Numbered from the stretch's first letter, positions 40,826 through 50,553 are shown. The stretch: 64,000 nt of DNA from Candidatus Kouleothrix ribensis (GCA_016722075.1 JADKGW010000002.1:372001-436000); one strand, 5' to 3'. A program made the numbers and translations. Notes: generated by a model from the letters alone, not told the origin.

Positions 40826-43153
40826 CTAAGCCTTCTTGGCGCTGGTCACTGGCGAGCTTGGCTCGCTGGCCATCGACTCGGCCTCGCGCTTGCTCTGCCA
40901 GATCGCCCAGATCAGCGCGCCCAGGCACAGCACCATGGCCCCGATCACGCCGAGGCTGAGCGACTGGCCGGGCACACGCACCGTCACCACAATCGGCGCG
41001 ATGATCACCGCCACCAGGTTGATCACCTTGATCATCGGGTTGAGCGCCGGGCCGGCTGTATCCTTCAGCGGGTCGCCGACGGTGTCGCCCACCACGGCGG
41101 CCTTGTGCGGCTCGGAGTGCTTGCCGCCGTAGTTACCTTCCTCGATATACTTCTTGGCGTTATCCCAGGCGCCGCCGGCATTCGACTGAAACACGGCCAT
41201 GAGCTGGCCCGAGAGGATGATGCCGGCCAGGAATCCGCCCAGAGCCTCAACGCCCAGCAGGAAGCCCACCAGCACCGGCACCATCACCGCGATCACGCCC
41301 AGGCTCACCAGCTCTTTCTGGGCCGCAGTGGTCGAGATGCTCACCGCGCGGGCGTAGTCGGGCAACACCTTGCCTTCCATCAGGCCGGGGATCTTGAACT
41401 GCCGGCGCACCTCGTTCACGATCTGCGAGGCCGCGCGCGCCACGGCGCGGATGGTCAGCGACGAGAACAGGAACGGCACCGCGCCGCCGATCAGCAGGCC
41501 GATGAACACCAGCGGCGAGGCCACATTGATGCCCGAGAGCGGCGTCTGGCCCAGCTGCTGCTGCATCTTGCCGGTGTCGGTGAGGAACGAGCCGAACAGC
41601 GCCACCGCCGCAATCACGGCCGAGCCGATCGCGATGCCCTTGGTGACGGCCTTGGTGGTGTTGCCCACCGCGTCGAGGTCGTCCATCACATTGCGGGCAT
41701 TCTTATCGAGCCCGGCCATCTCGCCGATGCCGTTGGCGTTGTCCGAAATCGGGCCGAACGAGTCCATCGAGATCGTATTGCCGGTGAGCGACAGCATGCC
41801 GATGCCGGTGAGCGAGACGCCATACAGCACCGATGCGAACTGGATGGTCGGGTCGCTCGAGTAGCCGGCGAAGATCAGCACCGACGCCAGGATCGACATA
41901 CCAATCACGATGATCGCCCACACGCTCGACTCCATGCCCAGCGCCAGGCCCGAGAGGATATTGGTGGCCGCGCCGGTCTGTGAGGCCCGGCTGGTCTCTT
42001 TGACCGGGCCAAAGTGCGTCGAGGTAAAGTACTCGGTCAGCTTATCGAGCACAATCGCCAGGATGATGCCCGAGAGCGTGGCCAGGAACGGGCGCCAATC
42101 GACCGCCCCGGTGGTCGGGTCGGTCATGAAGAATGGCGTGATCGCCACAAAGCCGAGCACCGCGATGACGGCCGCCAGGTAGTAGCCGCGGTTCATGGCT
42201 GCCATAGCGTTGCGGCGCTTCTCGTCGGTGCGCACGAACTGGTTGCCGATCATCGAGGCGATCACGCCGATGCCGCGCAGCAGCAGCGCAAACACCACAA
42301 AGCGCAGCGCCGAGCCGGGCACATTCGGCGCGGCCGAGGCGGTGCCTAGCACGATCCCGAGGATCATGGCCGACACCAGCGTCACCTCGAAGCTCTCGAA
42401 CACATCGGCGGCCATGCCGGCGCAGTCGCCGACGTTATCGCCGACGAGGTCGGCGATCACCGCCGCGTTGCGCGGGTCGTCTTCGGGGATGCCGGCCTCA
42501 ACCTTACCCACCAGGTCGGCACCAACATCGGCGGCCTTGGTATAGATGCCGCCGCCCACGCGCATGAACAGCGCGATCAGGCTGCCGCCGAAGCCGAAGC
42601 CCAGCAGCGCATCGGGTGCGGCCAGGCCGAACACCAGGAAGATCAGCGTGCCGCCCAGCAGGCCCAGGCCCACGCACAGCATGCCGGTGACCGAGCCCGA
42701 CTTGTAGGCGATCTGCATGGCCGGGTTGTAGCCCTTGCGCGAGGCCGCCGCCACGCGCACATTGCCCTCGACCGCCACATTCATGCCGATGAAGCCGACC
42801 GAGTAGGAGAACAGCGAGCCCATCAGGAACGCGATTGCCCGGCCGACCGCCACATAGGTGGTGGCATTCGCGCCGAACATCTCGTTGGCTTCGGCCGTCG
42901 GTGGCACCACAAACACGCTTGCAGCCATCACCAGCGTCAGCACGCCGATCAGAATGACGATCGTGCGAAACTGCTGGCCCAGGTAGGCGTTCGCGCCGGC
43001 CTTGATAAAGCCCCAGACCTCCTGCATACGCGCGGTGCCTTTGTCTTGCGATAGGATCTGGGCGCGCAGAACAAAGGTGTAGACCAGGCTAAGCAGGGCG
43101 ATCCCGAGCACGACTAGCACGGCATAGAGCTGCGATTGGTTCAGTTGACCCAT
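40826..43153 (-). CDS. hppA: Membrane-bound proton-translocating pyrophosphatase
   Basis: A 775-residue polytopic membrane enzyme (about 16 helices) that pumps ions with the energy of PPi hydrolysis. The active-site segment reads GGGIYTKAADVGADLVGKVEAGIPEDDPRNAAVIADLVGDNVGDCAGMAADVFES, with the DVGADLVGK and DDPRNAAVIADNVGD motifs. The stretch GNTTKAVTKGIAIGSA carries Lys where K+-dependent enzymes have Ala, so it should be a K+-independent H+ pump (known rule for the family). AAGGAG precedes the start at 43153. A promoter about 290 bases upstream implies a long 5' leader. Confidence 0.95.
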   Translation of the reverse strand: MGQLNQSQLYAVLVVLGIALLSLVYTFVLRAQILSQDKGTARMQEVWGFIKAGANAYLGQQFRTIVILIGVLTLVMAASVFVVPPTAEANEMFGANATTYVAVGRAIAFLMGSLFSYSVGFIGMNVAVEGNVRVAAASRKGYNPAMQIAYKSGSVTGMLCVGLGLLGGTLIFLVFGLAAPDALLGFGFGGSLIALFMRVGGGIYTKAADVGADLVGKVEAGIPEDDPRNAAVIADLVGDNVGDCAGMAADVFESFEVTLVSAMILGIVLGTASAAPNVPGSALRFVVFALLLRGIGVIASMIGNQFVRTDEKRRNAMAAMNRGYYLAAVIAVLGFVAITPFFMTDPTTGAVDWRPFLATLSGIILAIVLDKLTEYFTSTHFGPVKETSRASQTGAATNILSGLALGMESSVWAIIVIGMSILASVLIFAGYSSDPTIQFASVLYGVSLTGIGMLSLTGNTISMDSFGPISDNANGIGEMAGLDKNARNVMDDLDAVGNTTKAVTKGIAIGSAVIAAVALFGSFLTDTGKMQQQLGQTPLSGINVASPLVFIGLLIGGAVPFLFSSLTIRAVARAASQIVNEVRRQFKIPGLMEGKVLPDYARAVSISTTAAQKELVSLGVIAVMVPVLVGFLLGVEALGGFLAGIILSGQLMAVFQSNAGGAWDNAKKYIEEGNYGGKHSEPHKAAVVGDTVGDPLKDTAGPALNPMIKVINLVAVIIAPIVVTVRVPGQSLSLGVIGAMVLCLGALIWAIWQSKREAESMASEPSSPVTSAKKA

Positions 43154-43442
43154 ACAAACACTCCTTGTGCAACATCGAAACGATCAGCACGATCGTGCAG
43201 AATAGGATGAGCGGGCAGCACTGCCCAGCCGAGCATCAACGCGTCGTTCTCCTTTCGTTCGACTGACCAAACGCCATCCCAATCGGCCGCACGCCGAATC
43301 GGGTGCGAAACGTGGCCCGCGCCAGAATACGCAGCGGGGCGCCGGCGGCGCAGCGCAACATATTCCACTACCATGCGATCCACCAGCGGCGAAGCAATGC
43401 TTGCGCCTGTATGGGAATACCACTGTACCAGGGAGGCGCTGT

Positions 43443-43471
43443 ATTGTAGCATAGCAGGTGGGAGTGTGCAA
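43443..43471 (-). promoter_or_regulatory. Promoter for hppA with long leader
   Basis: On the minus strand, TTGCAC (complement of 43466-43471) and TACAAT (complement of 43443-43448) are separated by 17 bases. Transcription would start near 43436, leaving about 283 untranslated bases before hppA. I see GC-rich inverted repeats in that leader but no riboswitch class that I recognise. Confidence 0.6.
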
Positions 43472-43551
43472 AAATTGTCACAAGCGCGCCTTCGATCCGC
43501 TTGAGGGCAGGTAGCCGCGATATGTGGCAGGTGCGCCGGCCGAAACGTAGG

Positions 43552-44577
43552 TCATCGTGCCTGGATGGCAGCCGCCACCGCGCGCCACTGGTCGTCGAGT
43601 ACCCCCGGCAGGTATGGCAGGTAGCTGCACACGCGGTCGAGCACTCCGTCGTAGCGTGCCCGCAGGGCCGCGCCGATCTGGTCGATCGGTGCCTGCACCG
43701 CGAATACGTCGAGCATTTCGTCGCTGATCAGCGCGCCCATCTGGCTCCAGCGCTTCATGGCCGCCAGCCGCGAGAGCTGCTCGCCGATATCGTCCCAACC
43801 GTGGCAGGCCAGCACCACCCGGTAGGTCGGCGTCGAGGCATAGAAGGCGATCTGCTCGCGCACGGCCGCACGCATTGTGTCGATCTCGGCCTCGTTGCGG
43901 CCGGTGATCGCGAACACGCTGCTGGCGAGCGTGACATCGGCCAGGCGGCGCCCGGCGCGCTCGGCCCCGGCGGCCACCTGCGGCCGCACCACCTGGTTGA
44001 GGTATTTGACGCTGTGGAATGGGTGGGCGTGGAAGCCGTCGCAGGCTTCGCCGGCCAGCCGTGCCAGCCCCTCGTTGACGCCGGCGATGTAGATCGGGAT
44101 GTGTGGGTGGGCGATCGGGCCGGGGTTGAAGAACGGCGTCATCAGCGTGAGCTTGTAGAACTGGCCCTGGTAATCGAGCCGCTCGCTGTGCTGCCAGCTG
44201 TGCCAGATCGCGCGCAGAGCGCCGATATAGTCGCGCAGCCGCGCCACCGGCGCCTCCCAGGTGGTGGCATAGCGCCGCTCGATATGTGCCTTGACCTGCG
44301 TGCCCAGGCCGAGGATGAAGCGCCCGCCCGCCAGCGCCTGCAGATCCCAGGCGTTCTGGGCCATCACCATGGGGCTGCGCGGGAAGGCGATCGCCACCGC
44401 CGTGCCCAGCTCGATCGACTGGCTGTGCTCGGCGGCGATCAGCAGCGGGAAAAAGCCGTTATGCTGGGTCTCGGGTGCCCATAGGCCGGCAAAGCCCACC
44501 GCCTCGGCGGCCTGCACGATCCGCGCGACATCGCGGAGGTGCGCCGCGTCAATCGCAAGGGTTGCGTCGAGCTTCAT
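43552..44577 (-). CDS. LLM-class (luciferase-like) F420-dependent oxidoreductase
   Basis: A 341-residue TIM-barrel oxidoreductase of the luciferase-like superfamily. The N-terminal region DVARIVQAAEAVGFAGLWAPETQHNGFFPLLIAAEHS, then LGTAVAIAFPRSPMVMAQNAWDLQALAGGRFILGLGTQVKAHIERRYA, is typical of F420-dependent members (TIGR03617-like), with the later IYIAGVNEGLARLAGEACDGFHAHPF. The substrate is unknown. AGGAGTAACC upstream supports ATG 44577. The gene is isolated: hppA's promoter lies downstream of it and a repeat-rich 700-base spacer upstream. Confidence 0.8.
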   Translation of the reverse strand: MKLDATLAIDAAHLRDVARIVQAAEAVGFAGLWAPETQHNGFFPLLIAAEHSQSIELGTAVAIAFPRSPMVMAQNAWDLQALAGGRFILGLGTQVKAHIERRYATTWEAPVARLRDYIGALRAIWHSWQHSERLDYQGQFYKLTLMTPFFNPGPIAHPHIPIYIAGVNEGLARLAGEACDGFHAHPFHSVKYLNQVVRPQVAAGAERAGRRLADVTLASSVFAITGRNEAEIDTMRAAVREQIAFYASTPTYRVVLACHGWDDIGEQLSRLAAMKRWSQMGALISDEMLDVFAVQAPIDQIGAALRARYDGVLDRVCSYLPYLPGVLDDQWRAVAAAIQAR

Positions 44578-45285
44578 GGTTACTCCTTTGTATCCAGGCG
44601 GGTGGCCACGATTATAGACGACAAAACCGCTCTACGCAATGCGTCATGCGAGCATACCAATATGCGGATGCGGCCGCAGCGCGATCGTTTCGATCGCACG
44701 GCATGCCCATCCTGCTACACTTTACTCGGTGTAGTTACAAATGGGTGGAGCGCTACGCATTGTGGTGGGGCTGGTGACGGCATTGCCGCCGCGAGCGGGT
44801 CGGTTGATCGGCATAGTGCCGTTCACAGCTGGTGCAGGTTGACAGGTTGCAGGTTCTCACGTTCAAACTCGCAACCTGCACCGCTCGATCGGCAGGGCCT
44901 GCTCGCAACAATTGACCCGCTCCGATCAGGCTCTCACTGGGAGCGGGGGCAGCTCTCAGGTGTAGGGTTTTTTGCCCAGCATGCTGGGTTATGCGGATAC
45001 CCCTCCCCCGTACCCCCTCCCCTGCTAGGGGAGGGGGGAGGAATTTGGCGTTCCAATGCGCTCGCTCCGCGAGCGCATTGGAACGCGCATAGGATACCCC
45101 CCTCTCCCAACATTGGGAGAGGGGGGCAGGGGGGTGAGGGCCGATCGCATGGGAACGCGATCCACGAAAAACCCTACACCTAAAAGAGCGAGGGGCAGGG
45201 GGTGAGGGCCGATCGCATGGGCACGCGATCAACCAACAACCCTCCACCTGAAAGCTCCCATCAGAAGGATGCCGCAGGGCATCGC
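44578..45285. other. Repeat- and hairpin-rich spacer
   Basis: No gene is seen in these 708 bases. They contain an inverted repeat around CAGGTTGCAGGTTCTCACGT at about 44840-44880, CT/GA-rich segments (CCCCTCCCCCGTACCCCCTC; CCCCCCTCTCCCAACATTGG) at 44998-45135, a 39-base hairpin at 45049-45087, and a tandem pair containing GAGGGCCGATCGCATGGGAA near 45135 and GAGGGCCGATCGCATGGGCA near 45206. The elements are related to spacers at 28745-28910, 56055-56095, 61104-61142 and 62580-62770. Confidence 0.7.
45049..45087. repeat. 39-base hairpin with 17-bp stem and CTCCG loop
   Basis: GCGTTCCAATGCGCTCG (45049-45065) pairs perfectly with 45071-45087 around the loop CTCCG. A second element with the same 17-5-17 layout and the same loop, but a different stem sequence, lies at 61104-61142. 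Confidence 0.8.
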
Positions 45286-47613
45286 TCAGCCGTGCAGCGT
45301 CTCGCCGGCGGCCAGCTGCTGCCACGCGCCATCGCCGATCGCCAGCGCCAGTGGCTCGCCGGCTGCGAGTGTTACGGCAAGCGCACCGGGGCGGGCTACC
45401 ACGCGCAGCTGCCGCCCGCGCCAGCAGATCGGCATGCGCAGCTCGGCCCACTGGCTGGGGATCTGCGGCACGAAGCGCAGCCCCTGGTCGGATGGCCGCA
45501 GGCCCAGGAAGCCAAACGCCAGCGCCTGCCAGATTCCGCCCAGCGCCGCGATGTGAACCCCGCCACTCGCGCCGGCCCAGCCCTTGCGCGTGAAGTCCAG
45601 GTCGATTCGCGCGGCCTGGCGCAGGTATCGGTCGGCCAGCGCCACATCGCCCAGCCGCGCGGCCACCAGCGCGTGGAAGCTCGGGCTCAGCGAGCTATCG
45701 TGGGTGGTGCGCGGCTCGTAGAACTGGAAGTTGGCCGCGCGCACCTCGGGCGTAAAATTGTCCCACAGCAGGAATATCAGCATCACAACGTCGGCCTGCT
45801 TGAGCGCCTGGAGCGTTTGCAGCGTAGGCCAGCCCAGCTTCACATCGAGCGTCTGCGCGGCAGTGTCGTGGTCGCTCAGGTCGATCGCGCGCAGCCGATA
45901 GTAGCCGGCAAACTGCTCGAACAGGCCGGTGGCCGGGTCGAAGCCGGTCACCAGCGCGTCGGCCACTGCGCGCCATAGCGCCAGCTCGTCGTCGGCCAGG
46001 CCCAGCTTCAGGCTCAGCGCAGCCCAACGCTCGGGGTGATCGCGCGCCAGCTCGGCCACGGCGGCCAGCCCACGCCGTAGCGTCCACTGCGCCATCACGT
46101 TGGTGTAGGCGTTATCATCGACCGAATCGTGATACTCGTCGGGGCCGATCACCCTGAGGATATGGTAGCGCCCGTCGTCGCCGAGTGTGGCGCGGCTAGC
46201 CCAGAAGCGCGCGATCTCGAGCAGCATCTCGGCGCCATACTCGCGGAAGAACTGGTCGTCGCCGCTGGCCTGGCGATACTGCTCGATCGCGTAGGCGATA
46301 TCGGCGGCCAGGTGGTGCTCTTCGACGCCGGTAAGGATGGCCTGGCGACCCAGGCCGGGCACGGTAATGAACGGCGGAGTGGTCTCCTCGCCGGTATCGG
46401 TCGATTCCCAGGCATACAGCGCCCCGCGGTAGCCCAGCGCGCGGGCTTTGTTGCGCGCACCGGCCAGCGTGTGGTAGCGATACATCAGCAGCGCGCGGGC
46501 GGTATTTGGCTCGGTAAACAGGTAAAACGGCCATACGAACGTCTCGGTATCCCAGAATACGTGGCCGCGGTAGCGCTCGCCGGTGAGGGCGCGCGCGCCC
46601 ACCGAGGCGCGCTCGTCGGGGTGCGCGGCGCCGATCAGGTGGTAGAGCGCAAAGCGCACCTGGCGCTGCGTCTCGTCGGCACCGGTGATCTGCACGTCGG
46701 CGGCAGCCCAGCGCTGCGCCCATGCGCGCGACTGGGCCGCGAGCAGCGCGGGGCCACCGGCGGCGATCAGGTGCTCGAGCATCAGCGGCGCCGCCCGCGC
46801 CGGCTGCGCGGTATCGCGCGAGGTGACGCAGGCCACCAGCTTGTGCAGCTCGTAGGATTGGCCTGGCCGGGCCTGCCACTCCCAGCGCATGCCTACTGCC
46901 CGGTCGGCGAGCAGCACCGCGCCGGGGATGGCCGCACCGGCCGCAGCCTGCAGGCTGGCGTGGCTGGCGAACGCCAGGGTGTAGGCCGACTGACGTGTGC
47001 GCATGGTGAGCAGCTGGCCATGCGCGATGGTGCGCGCTTCGATCGGCGCAAGGTGGACGATCGCATTGTCGTTAGTCACCTGCCCATCGACCAGGCTATC
47101 GAGCACGATGCGGCCGCTATAGTTCTCGGGCGTGAGCACCAGCTGCTGCACCAGTGCGTGCCGATCGGCCAGCGACGCAAAGCGCAGGCTGCGCAGGCTG
47201 GTGATCCGGCCGGCCGCATCGCGCACACGCCACTCGCGCAGCAGCACACCCTGGCGCATATCGAGTACGCGGCGCTGGCTCAGCAGCTCGGCCTGATCGA
47301 GCCGCAGGCTGTGGCCCTCGACGCTGATCTGCACGCGCGACCAGTCGGGCACAACAACCAGCTCGGAGATCGGCGCCTCGAGCTCGGGCGTTTGGGGCTG
47401 CTCGGGCGTATTGAATACCCCGGCGATGAAGCTTGCCGGGCGCGACACCGCGGTACCCTCTTCGAGCGCGGCGCGCGTGCCGCTGTAGCCGTTTACCAGC
47501 GCGCAGACTGCCTCGATCGTCGGCTCGAGCGCCGGGTCGAACCCATGCACCTCGATCAACCAGCGCGAGTCGTTAGTCCATGCGAATGGTAGCAACACGT
47601 CTTGATCGGCCAT
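45286..47613 (-). CDS. GH65 family disaccharide phosphorylase
   Basis: A 775-residue glycoside hydrolase family 65 enzyme, likely splitting an alpha-glucosyl disaccharide (maltose, trehalose or kojibiose type) with phosphate to beta-glucose 1-phosphate. The (alpha/alpha)6 barrel carries the catalytic acid E493 in IGPDEYHDSVDDNAYTN, preceded by RGHVFWDTETFVWPFYLF and YAWESTDTGEETTP. TLDVKLGWPTLQ and YEPRTTHDSSLSPS form the phosphate/substrate side. AGGAGA precedes ATG 47613. The beta-phosphoglucomutase and sugar ABC genes next to it support a phosphorolytic pathway. A weak LacI-type site lies about 140 bases upstream. Confidence 0.9.
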   Translation of the reverse strand: MADQDVLLPFAWTNDSRWLIEVHGFDPALEPTIEAVCALVNGYSGTRAALEEGTAVSRPASFIAGVFNTPEQPQTPELEAPISELVVVPDWSRVQISVEGHSLRLDQAELLSQRRVLDMRQGVLLREWRVRDAAGRITSLRSLRFASLADRHALVQQLVLTPENYSGRIVLDSLVDGQVTNDNAIVHLAPIEARTIAHGQLLTMRTRQSAYTLAFASHASLQAAAGAAIPGAVLLADRAVGMRWEWQARPGQSYELHKLVACVTSRDTAQPARAAPLMLEHLIAAGGPALLAAQSRAWAQRWAAADVQITGADETQRQVRFALYHLIGAAHPDERASVGARALTGERYRGHVFWDTETFVWPFYLFTEPNTARALLMYRYHTLAGARNKARALGYRGALYAWESTDTGEETTPPFITVPGLGRQAILTGVEEHHLAADIAYAIEQYRQASGDDQFFREYGAEMLLEIARFWASRATLGDDGRYHILRVIGPDEYHDSVDDNAYTNVMAQWTLRRGLAAVAELARDHPERWAALSLKLGLADDELALWRAVADALVTGFDPATGLFEQFAGYYRLRAIDLSDHDTAAQTLDVKLGWPTLQTLQALKQADVVMLIFLLWDNFTPEVRAANFQFYEPRTTHDSSLSPSFHALVAARLGDVALADRYLRQAARIDLDFTRKGWAGASGGVHIAALGGIWQALAFGFLGLRPSDQGLRFVPQIPSQWAELRMPICWRGRQLRVVARPGALAVTLAAGEPLALAIGDGAWQQLAAGETLHG

Positions 47614-47919
47614 ACCAGGGTCTCCTATAGCAGCTTGCACACGATCGTGTGCCTCCGTGCGGTTAGCCTGGCTGGCTCGTTGCACAAGCTGCGCTATGAA
47701 TCGCGAAACGTGACCCGTGATCACAATGCGCGTTCACGACTCACGTTCCTGCATAAACGTTAGCATCGCGGCGACAGGGCCAACTGCGCGATGGGCACAC
47801 CGCATGGCGTGGCGGCCCAGGCCGGGCAGCACGGCATATAGGCGCCGGCGCATCGATCTCCATGCGAGCGCAGCCCTGGCTACCTGGTATCCCGGCGATT
47901 CGGCCGCCCGGCCGGCGCC
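47614..47919. other. GH65 upstream region
   Basis: The region holds a perfect 16-base palindrome GCACACGATCGTGTGC (47637-47652), flanked by AGCAGCTTG and CAAGCTGCGCT that can form a larger hairpin ahead of the GH65 ribosome-binding site, and a LacI-like site at 47753-47763. No gene is seen. Confidence 0.55.
47753..47763. promoter_or_regulatory. Possible LacI-type operator (weak)
   Basis: TAAACGTTAGC within GCATAAACGTTAGCATCG resembles the AAAACGTTTGCG boxes near the LacI gene, with two mismatches in the core. It lies 140 bases upstream of the GH65 start, which suits shared control. Confidence 0.4.
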
Positions 47920-48474
47920 CTACGAGAGTGGATCGAGCGACAGCACGCGCACCACGTCGGTATCGCGCGGGGGCAGGCAGTTCGGCACACCGCGCGCAAG
48001 CACATACGACAGCAGGCCATCCCAGTTGGCGGTGCGCTGGCGGCGCGCGCGGATGGCGCGGGGGAAGCCCAGATCGCGATCATATTCGACATACACGAAG
48101 CGCTGCTCGAGGCACTCGCAGCCGCCGGCCGCACAGTAGATCGTATCGGGATTGCGATCGAGCCGGCGCGCCAGATCGAACAGATCGGTCACGGTGTTCG
48201 CGCTGCCGGGGCACGAGTTCTCGTACACCCGCACCACGCGCTCATTCTCGATCTCGGCGTCCATCCGGCACCACGAAGGTGCCTGCATCACCAGGCGGTA
48301 GTGTACCAACCGGCGCACGGCCCAGCGCTGCTGGGCTTGCACCAGCAGCGCGGCGCGCGCCGCTGCATCAGGTATACGCGCGCTCACAACGCCAACTGCC
48401 GCGATGGCCATGGCCGCAACCATCAGCGCAACCAGGGCCACGTGGCGCCTCCACACGAGCGTAGGTCTCCTCAT
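47920..48474 (-). CDS. Exported DUF6174-like protein
   Basis: A 184-residue protein with an N-terminal membrane/signal segment (VALVALMVAAMAIAAVGVVSA). The mature part has QQRWAVRRLVHYRLVMQAPSWCRMDAEIENERVVRVYENSCPG and VTDLFDLARRLDRNP, the arrangement seen in small exported DUF6174-type proteins (W...Y.y......v.v.dg.v, then tvddLFd.i). Cysteines (WCRM, SCPG, YCAAGGCEC) could form disulfides. The start at 48474 follows GGAGG 7 bases upstream. Function is unknown. It lies between the GH65 gene and beta-phosphoglucomutase with its own promoter. Confidence 0.65.
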   Translation of the reverse strand: MRRPTLVWRRHVALVALMVAAMAIAAVGVVSARIPDAAARAALLVQAQQRWAVRRLVHYRLVMQAPSWCRMDAEIENERVVRVYENSCPGSANTVTDLFDLARRLDRNPDTIYCAAGGCECLEQRFVYVEYDRDLGFPRAIRARRQRTANWDGLLSYVLARGVPNCLPPRDTDVVRVLSLDPLS

Positions 48475-48605
48475 CGCCAAGCCTCCGATAGCCACCCGGT
48501 CTGATTCGTACGCAAAGCGGAGGCACGGGGCGCGGCCCCAGAGCACATTCTTCGCCACGTATGAATCCGATCGAATTGCTATATATGGACGGTGGGTTGG
48601 AGTTG

Positions 48606-48634
48606 AATGTACACCTCGCCCTGGTGAAAGTCAA
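48606..48634 (-). promoter_or_regulatory. Promoter for the DUF6174-like gene
   Basis: On the minus strand TTGACT (complement of 48629-48634) and TACATT (complement of 48606-48611) have a 17-base spacer, about 130 bases upstream of the start at 48474. The remaining spacer to 48815 shows only short inverted repeats (for example around GCAGGCACCCGTGGCAGCCT). Confidence 0.5.
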
Positions 48635-48815
48635 TAATAGGGCTGACGCAGTTGGCGGTTTTTGCCTGCGGCAGCATGGTACGTTGCTGCGTACGTGTTT
48701 CAGTTTGTGCGCTTGCAGCCCGCACCAACTGAAAACACAATAACGATGGAACAGCGCTCTGCGGCAGGCACCCGTGGCAGCCTGCCTGCCACAAGCGCCG
48801 ACTGCGTAACGCCGG

Positions 48816-49553
48816 TTAGCGCAGCGCGCCCGGCGGCAGGTCGTCGAGGTTACGCACTACCCAATCGGCGCCGGCCGCGCGCAGCTCGGCGTGATCATCG
48901 CGGCGCGCGACGCCGATGCAGGCCATGCCGCCGGCCTTGGCGGCCTGCACGCCCGCCGGCGCGTCTTCGATCACCACACAGGCGGGCGGTGCCACGCCCA
49001 CCGCCGCTGCCGCCAGCAGAAAGATCGCCGGGTCGGGCTTACCGCTGGCCACGGCCTGGCCGTTCACATTCGCGTCGAACAGCTCCAGCAGCGTCGCGCC
49101 GGGCGCCACCGGGAACTCGGCGGCAAAGCGGTCGAGCGGCACGCGCCGCAGAAACAGGTCGGCATTCTTCGACGACGACGCCGCGACGATGCGCATACCG
49201 GCGGCCTTCAGGCGCAGCAGCAGCCGGATGCCGTCGTCGAAGGCAGTGAACGCGCCGCGCTCGATCAGATCGAGCAGCTGGGCCTGCTTCGTATCGCAGT
49301 ACGCGCGCACCCGCCGCCCGTCGGGATCGGCAATGCCAAAGTAGTTCAGTGCGGCTTGTGCGCCCGCTTCGCGCGGCTTGCCCGACACATAGGCCTGGTA
49401 CACCGCGCTGGTAAAGCGCTCGGGCGCGTAGCCGGCGGTGCTGCCGGCCCACGGCCCGGCCGCCAGCCGCGCCAGCGACTCGCGCCAGGCCTGCTCGTGC
49501 GGTGAATCGACCAGCACGCCGTCGATATCGAAGATTGCCACCTGGAAGCGCAT
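48816..49553 (-). CDS. pgmB: Beta-phosphoglucomutase, HAD superfamily
   Basis: A 245-residue HAD enzyme converting beta-glucose 1-phosphate to glucose 6-phosphate. FDIDGVLVDSPHEQAWRESL has the nucleophile and acid aspartates (DxD) and the cap-domain start. VAASSSKN is motif II, GKPDPAIFLLAAAAVGV holds the motif III lysine, and VIEDAPAGVQAAKAGGM is motif IV. The SxxA-ED.xAGvqAAkaaGM ending is typical of beta-PGM. Beta-glucose 1-phosphate is the product of GH65 phosphorylases, so the gene at 45286 is its natural partner. Confidence 0.88.
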   Translation of the reverse strand: MRFQVAIFDIDGVLVDSPHEQAWRESLARLAAGPWAGSTAGYAPERFTSAVYQAYVSGKPREAGAQAALNYFGIADPDGRRVRAYCDTKQAQLLDLIERGAFTAFDDGIRLLLRLKAAGMRIVAASSSKNADLFLRRVPLDRFAAEFPVAPGATLLELFDANVNGQAVASGKPDPAIFLLAAAAVGVAPPACVVIEDAPAGVQAAKAGGMACIGVARRDDHAELRAAGADWVVRNLDDLPPGALR

Positions 49554-49598
49554 ACTCGCCTCGCGGGAGTGCTGCCGTGATGGCAGCGCTACACCACC

Positions 49599-50498
49599 TT
49601 ATTGCCCGGCCAACCCGCTGTAGCTGGCGCCTTCCATGTAATACTTGTTGAAGATGAAGAACAAGACCAGCACCGGGATGGCGTTGAACATCGAGCCGAC
49701 CAGGATCTTGTTCCACTCGACCGCGAACTGCGTCTTGAAGAAATTCAGGCCCACGGTCAGCGTCAGCAGCTTGGCATCGCGCAAGAACAGCAGCGGGCCG
49801 GTGAAATTATTCCACGAACCCTGGAATAGGATCACCGCCAGCGTGATCAGCGCCGGGCGCGAGAGCGGCAGCGCGACCGTCCAGTAGGTGCGAAAGCGGC
49901 TGGCACCATCGATAAACGCGGCCTCCTCGAGCTCTTTCGGGATCGACTTGAAGAACTGCGTGAGCGTAAAGATCCCGAACGGCACCACCAGCGAGGGGAT
50001 GATCAACGGCAGGTATGTATTGATCCAACCCAGCCGGGCGTAGAACACATAGCCGGGGATCAGCGTGATCGCGCCGGGGATGGCCATGCTGGCAATAATA
50101 AATGCGAAGATCAGATCCTTGCCCGGAAAGCGCATACGCGCGAAGGCGTAGGCCGCCAGCGAGCAGAAGAAGATCTGGGTGGTCATATTGACGATCGCCA
50201 GCCAGAAGCTATTGAAGAACCAGCGCGCAAACACATTACTGCCGGCGCCGCTGATCTCGATACTCCAGGTGTTTGCCCAGTTCTCAAGGTGCCACTGGTT
50301 GGGTAAAAACCTTGGCGGGTAGGCCGTCACCTCGGCGTTGGTTTTGAACGTGCCCAAAAACGACAGGATGAACGGCATGAACACCAGGATGGCCAGCGCG
50401 GTGATCAGCACATAGCGCACCCCGACAATCGTCAGCTCGAGCGGGCTGCTGCCAGGTGTAGCGACTGCCATAGGGCGCCGTTCTGCGGAGATCGCCAT
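49599..50498 (-). CDS. Sugar ABC transporter permease (MalG-like)
   Basis: A 299-residue inner-membrane permease with six helices. The EAA loop is ELEEAAFIDGASRFRTYWTVALPLSRPAL, which contacts the ATPase subunit. FLGTFKTNAEVTAYPPRFLPNQWHLENW and the ending FIFNKYYMEGASYSGLAGQ mark the CUT1 (MalG-type) family for oligosaccharides. AGGAGGAAACC precedes the start at 50498. It follows the MalF-like gene in the same operon. No ATPase gene is present, so a shared MsmX-like ATPase elsewhere is probably used. Confidence 0.93.
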   Translation of the reverse strand: MAISAERRPMAVATPGSSPLELTIVGVRYVLITALAILVFMPFILSFLGTFKTNAEVTAYPPRFLPNQWHLENWANTWSIEISGAGSNVFARWFFNSFWLAIVNMTTQIFFCSLAAYAFARMRFPGKDLIFAFIIASMAIPGAITLIPGYVFYARLGWINTYLPLIIPSLVVPFGIFTLTQFFKSIPKELEEAAFIDGASRFRTYWTVALPLSRPALITLAVILFQGSWNNFTGPLLFLRDAKLLTLTVGLNFFKTQFAVEWNKILVGSMFNAIPVLVLFFIFNKYYMEGASYSGLAGQ

Positions 50499-50553
50499 TG
50501 GTTTCCTCCTTCATTCACGACATGCGGCGATGCCAGCCAGGCTGGCCGGCGCG

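Noticed and set aside
40712..41983. 423-codon plus-strand ORF opposite hppA
   Set aside because: It is antisense to the pyrophosphatase; the peptide is a His/Arg/Gln-rich shadow without domains.
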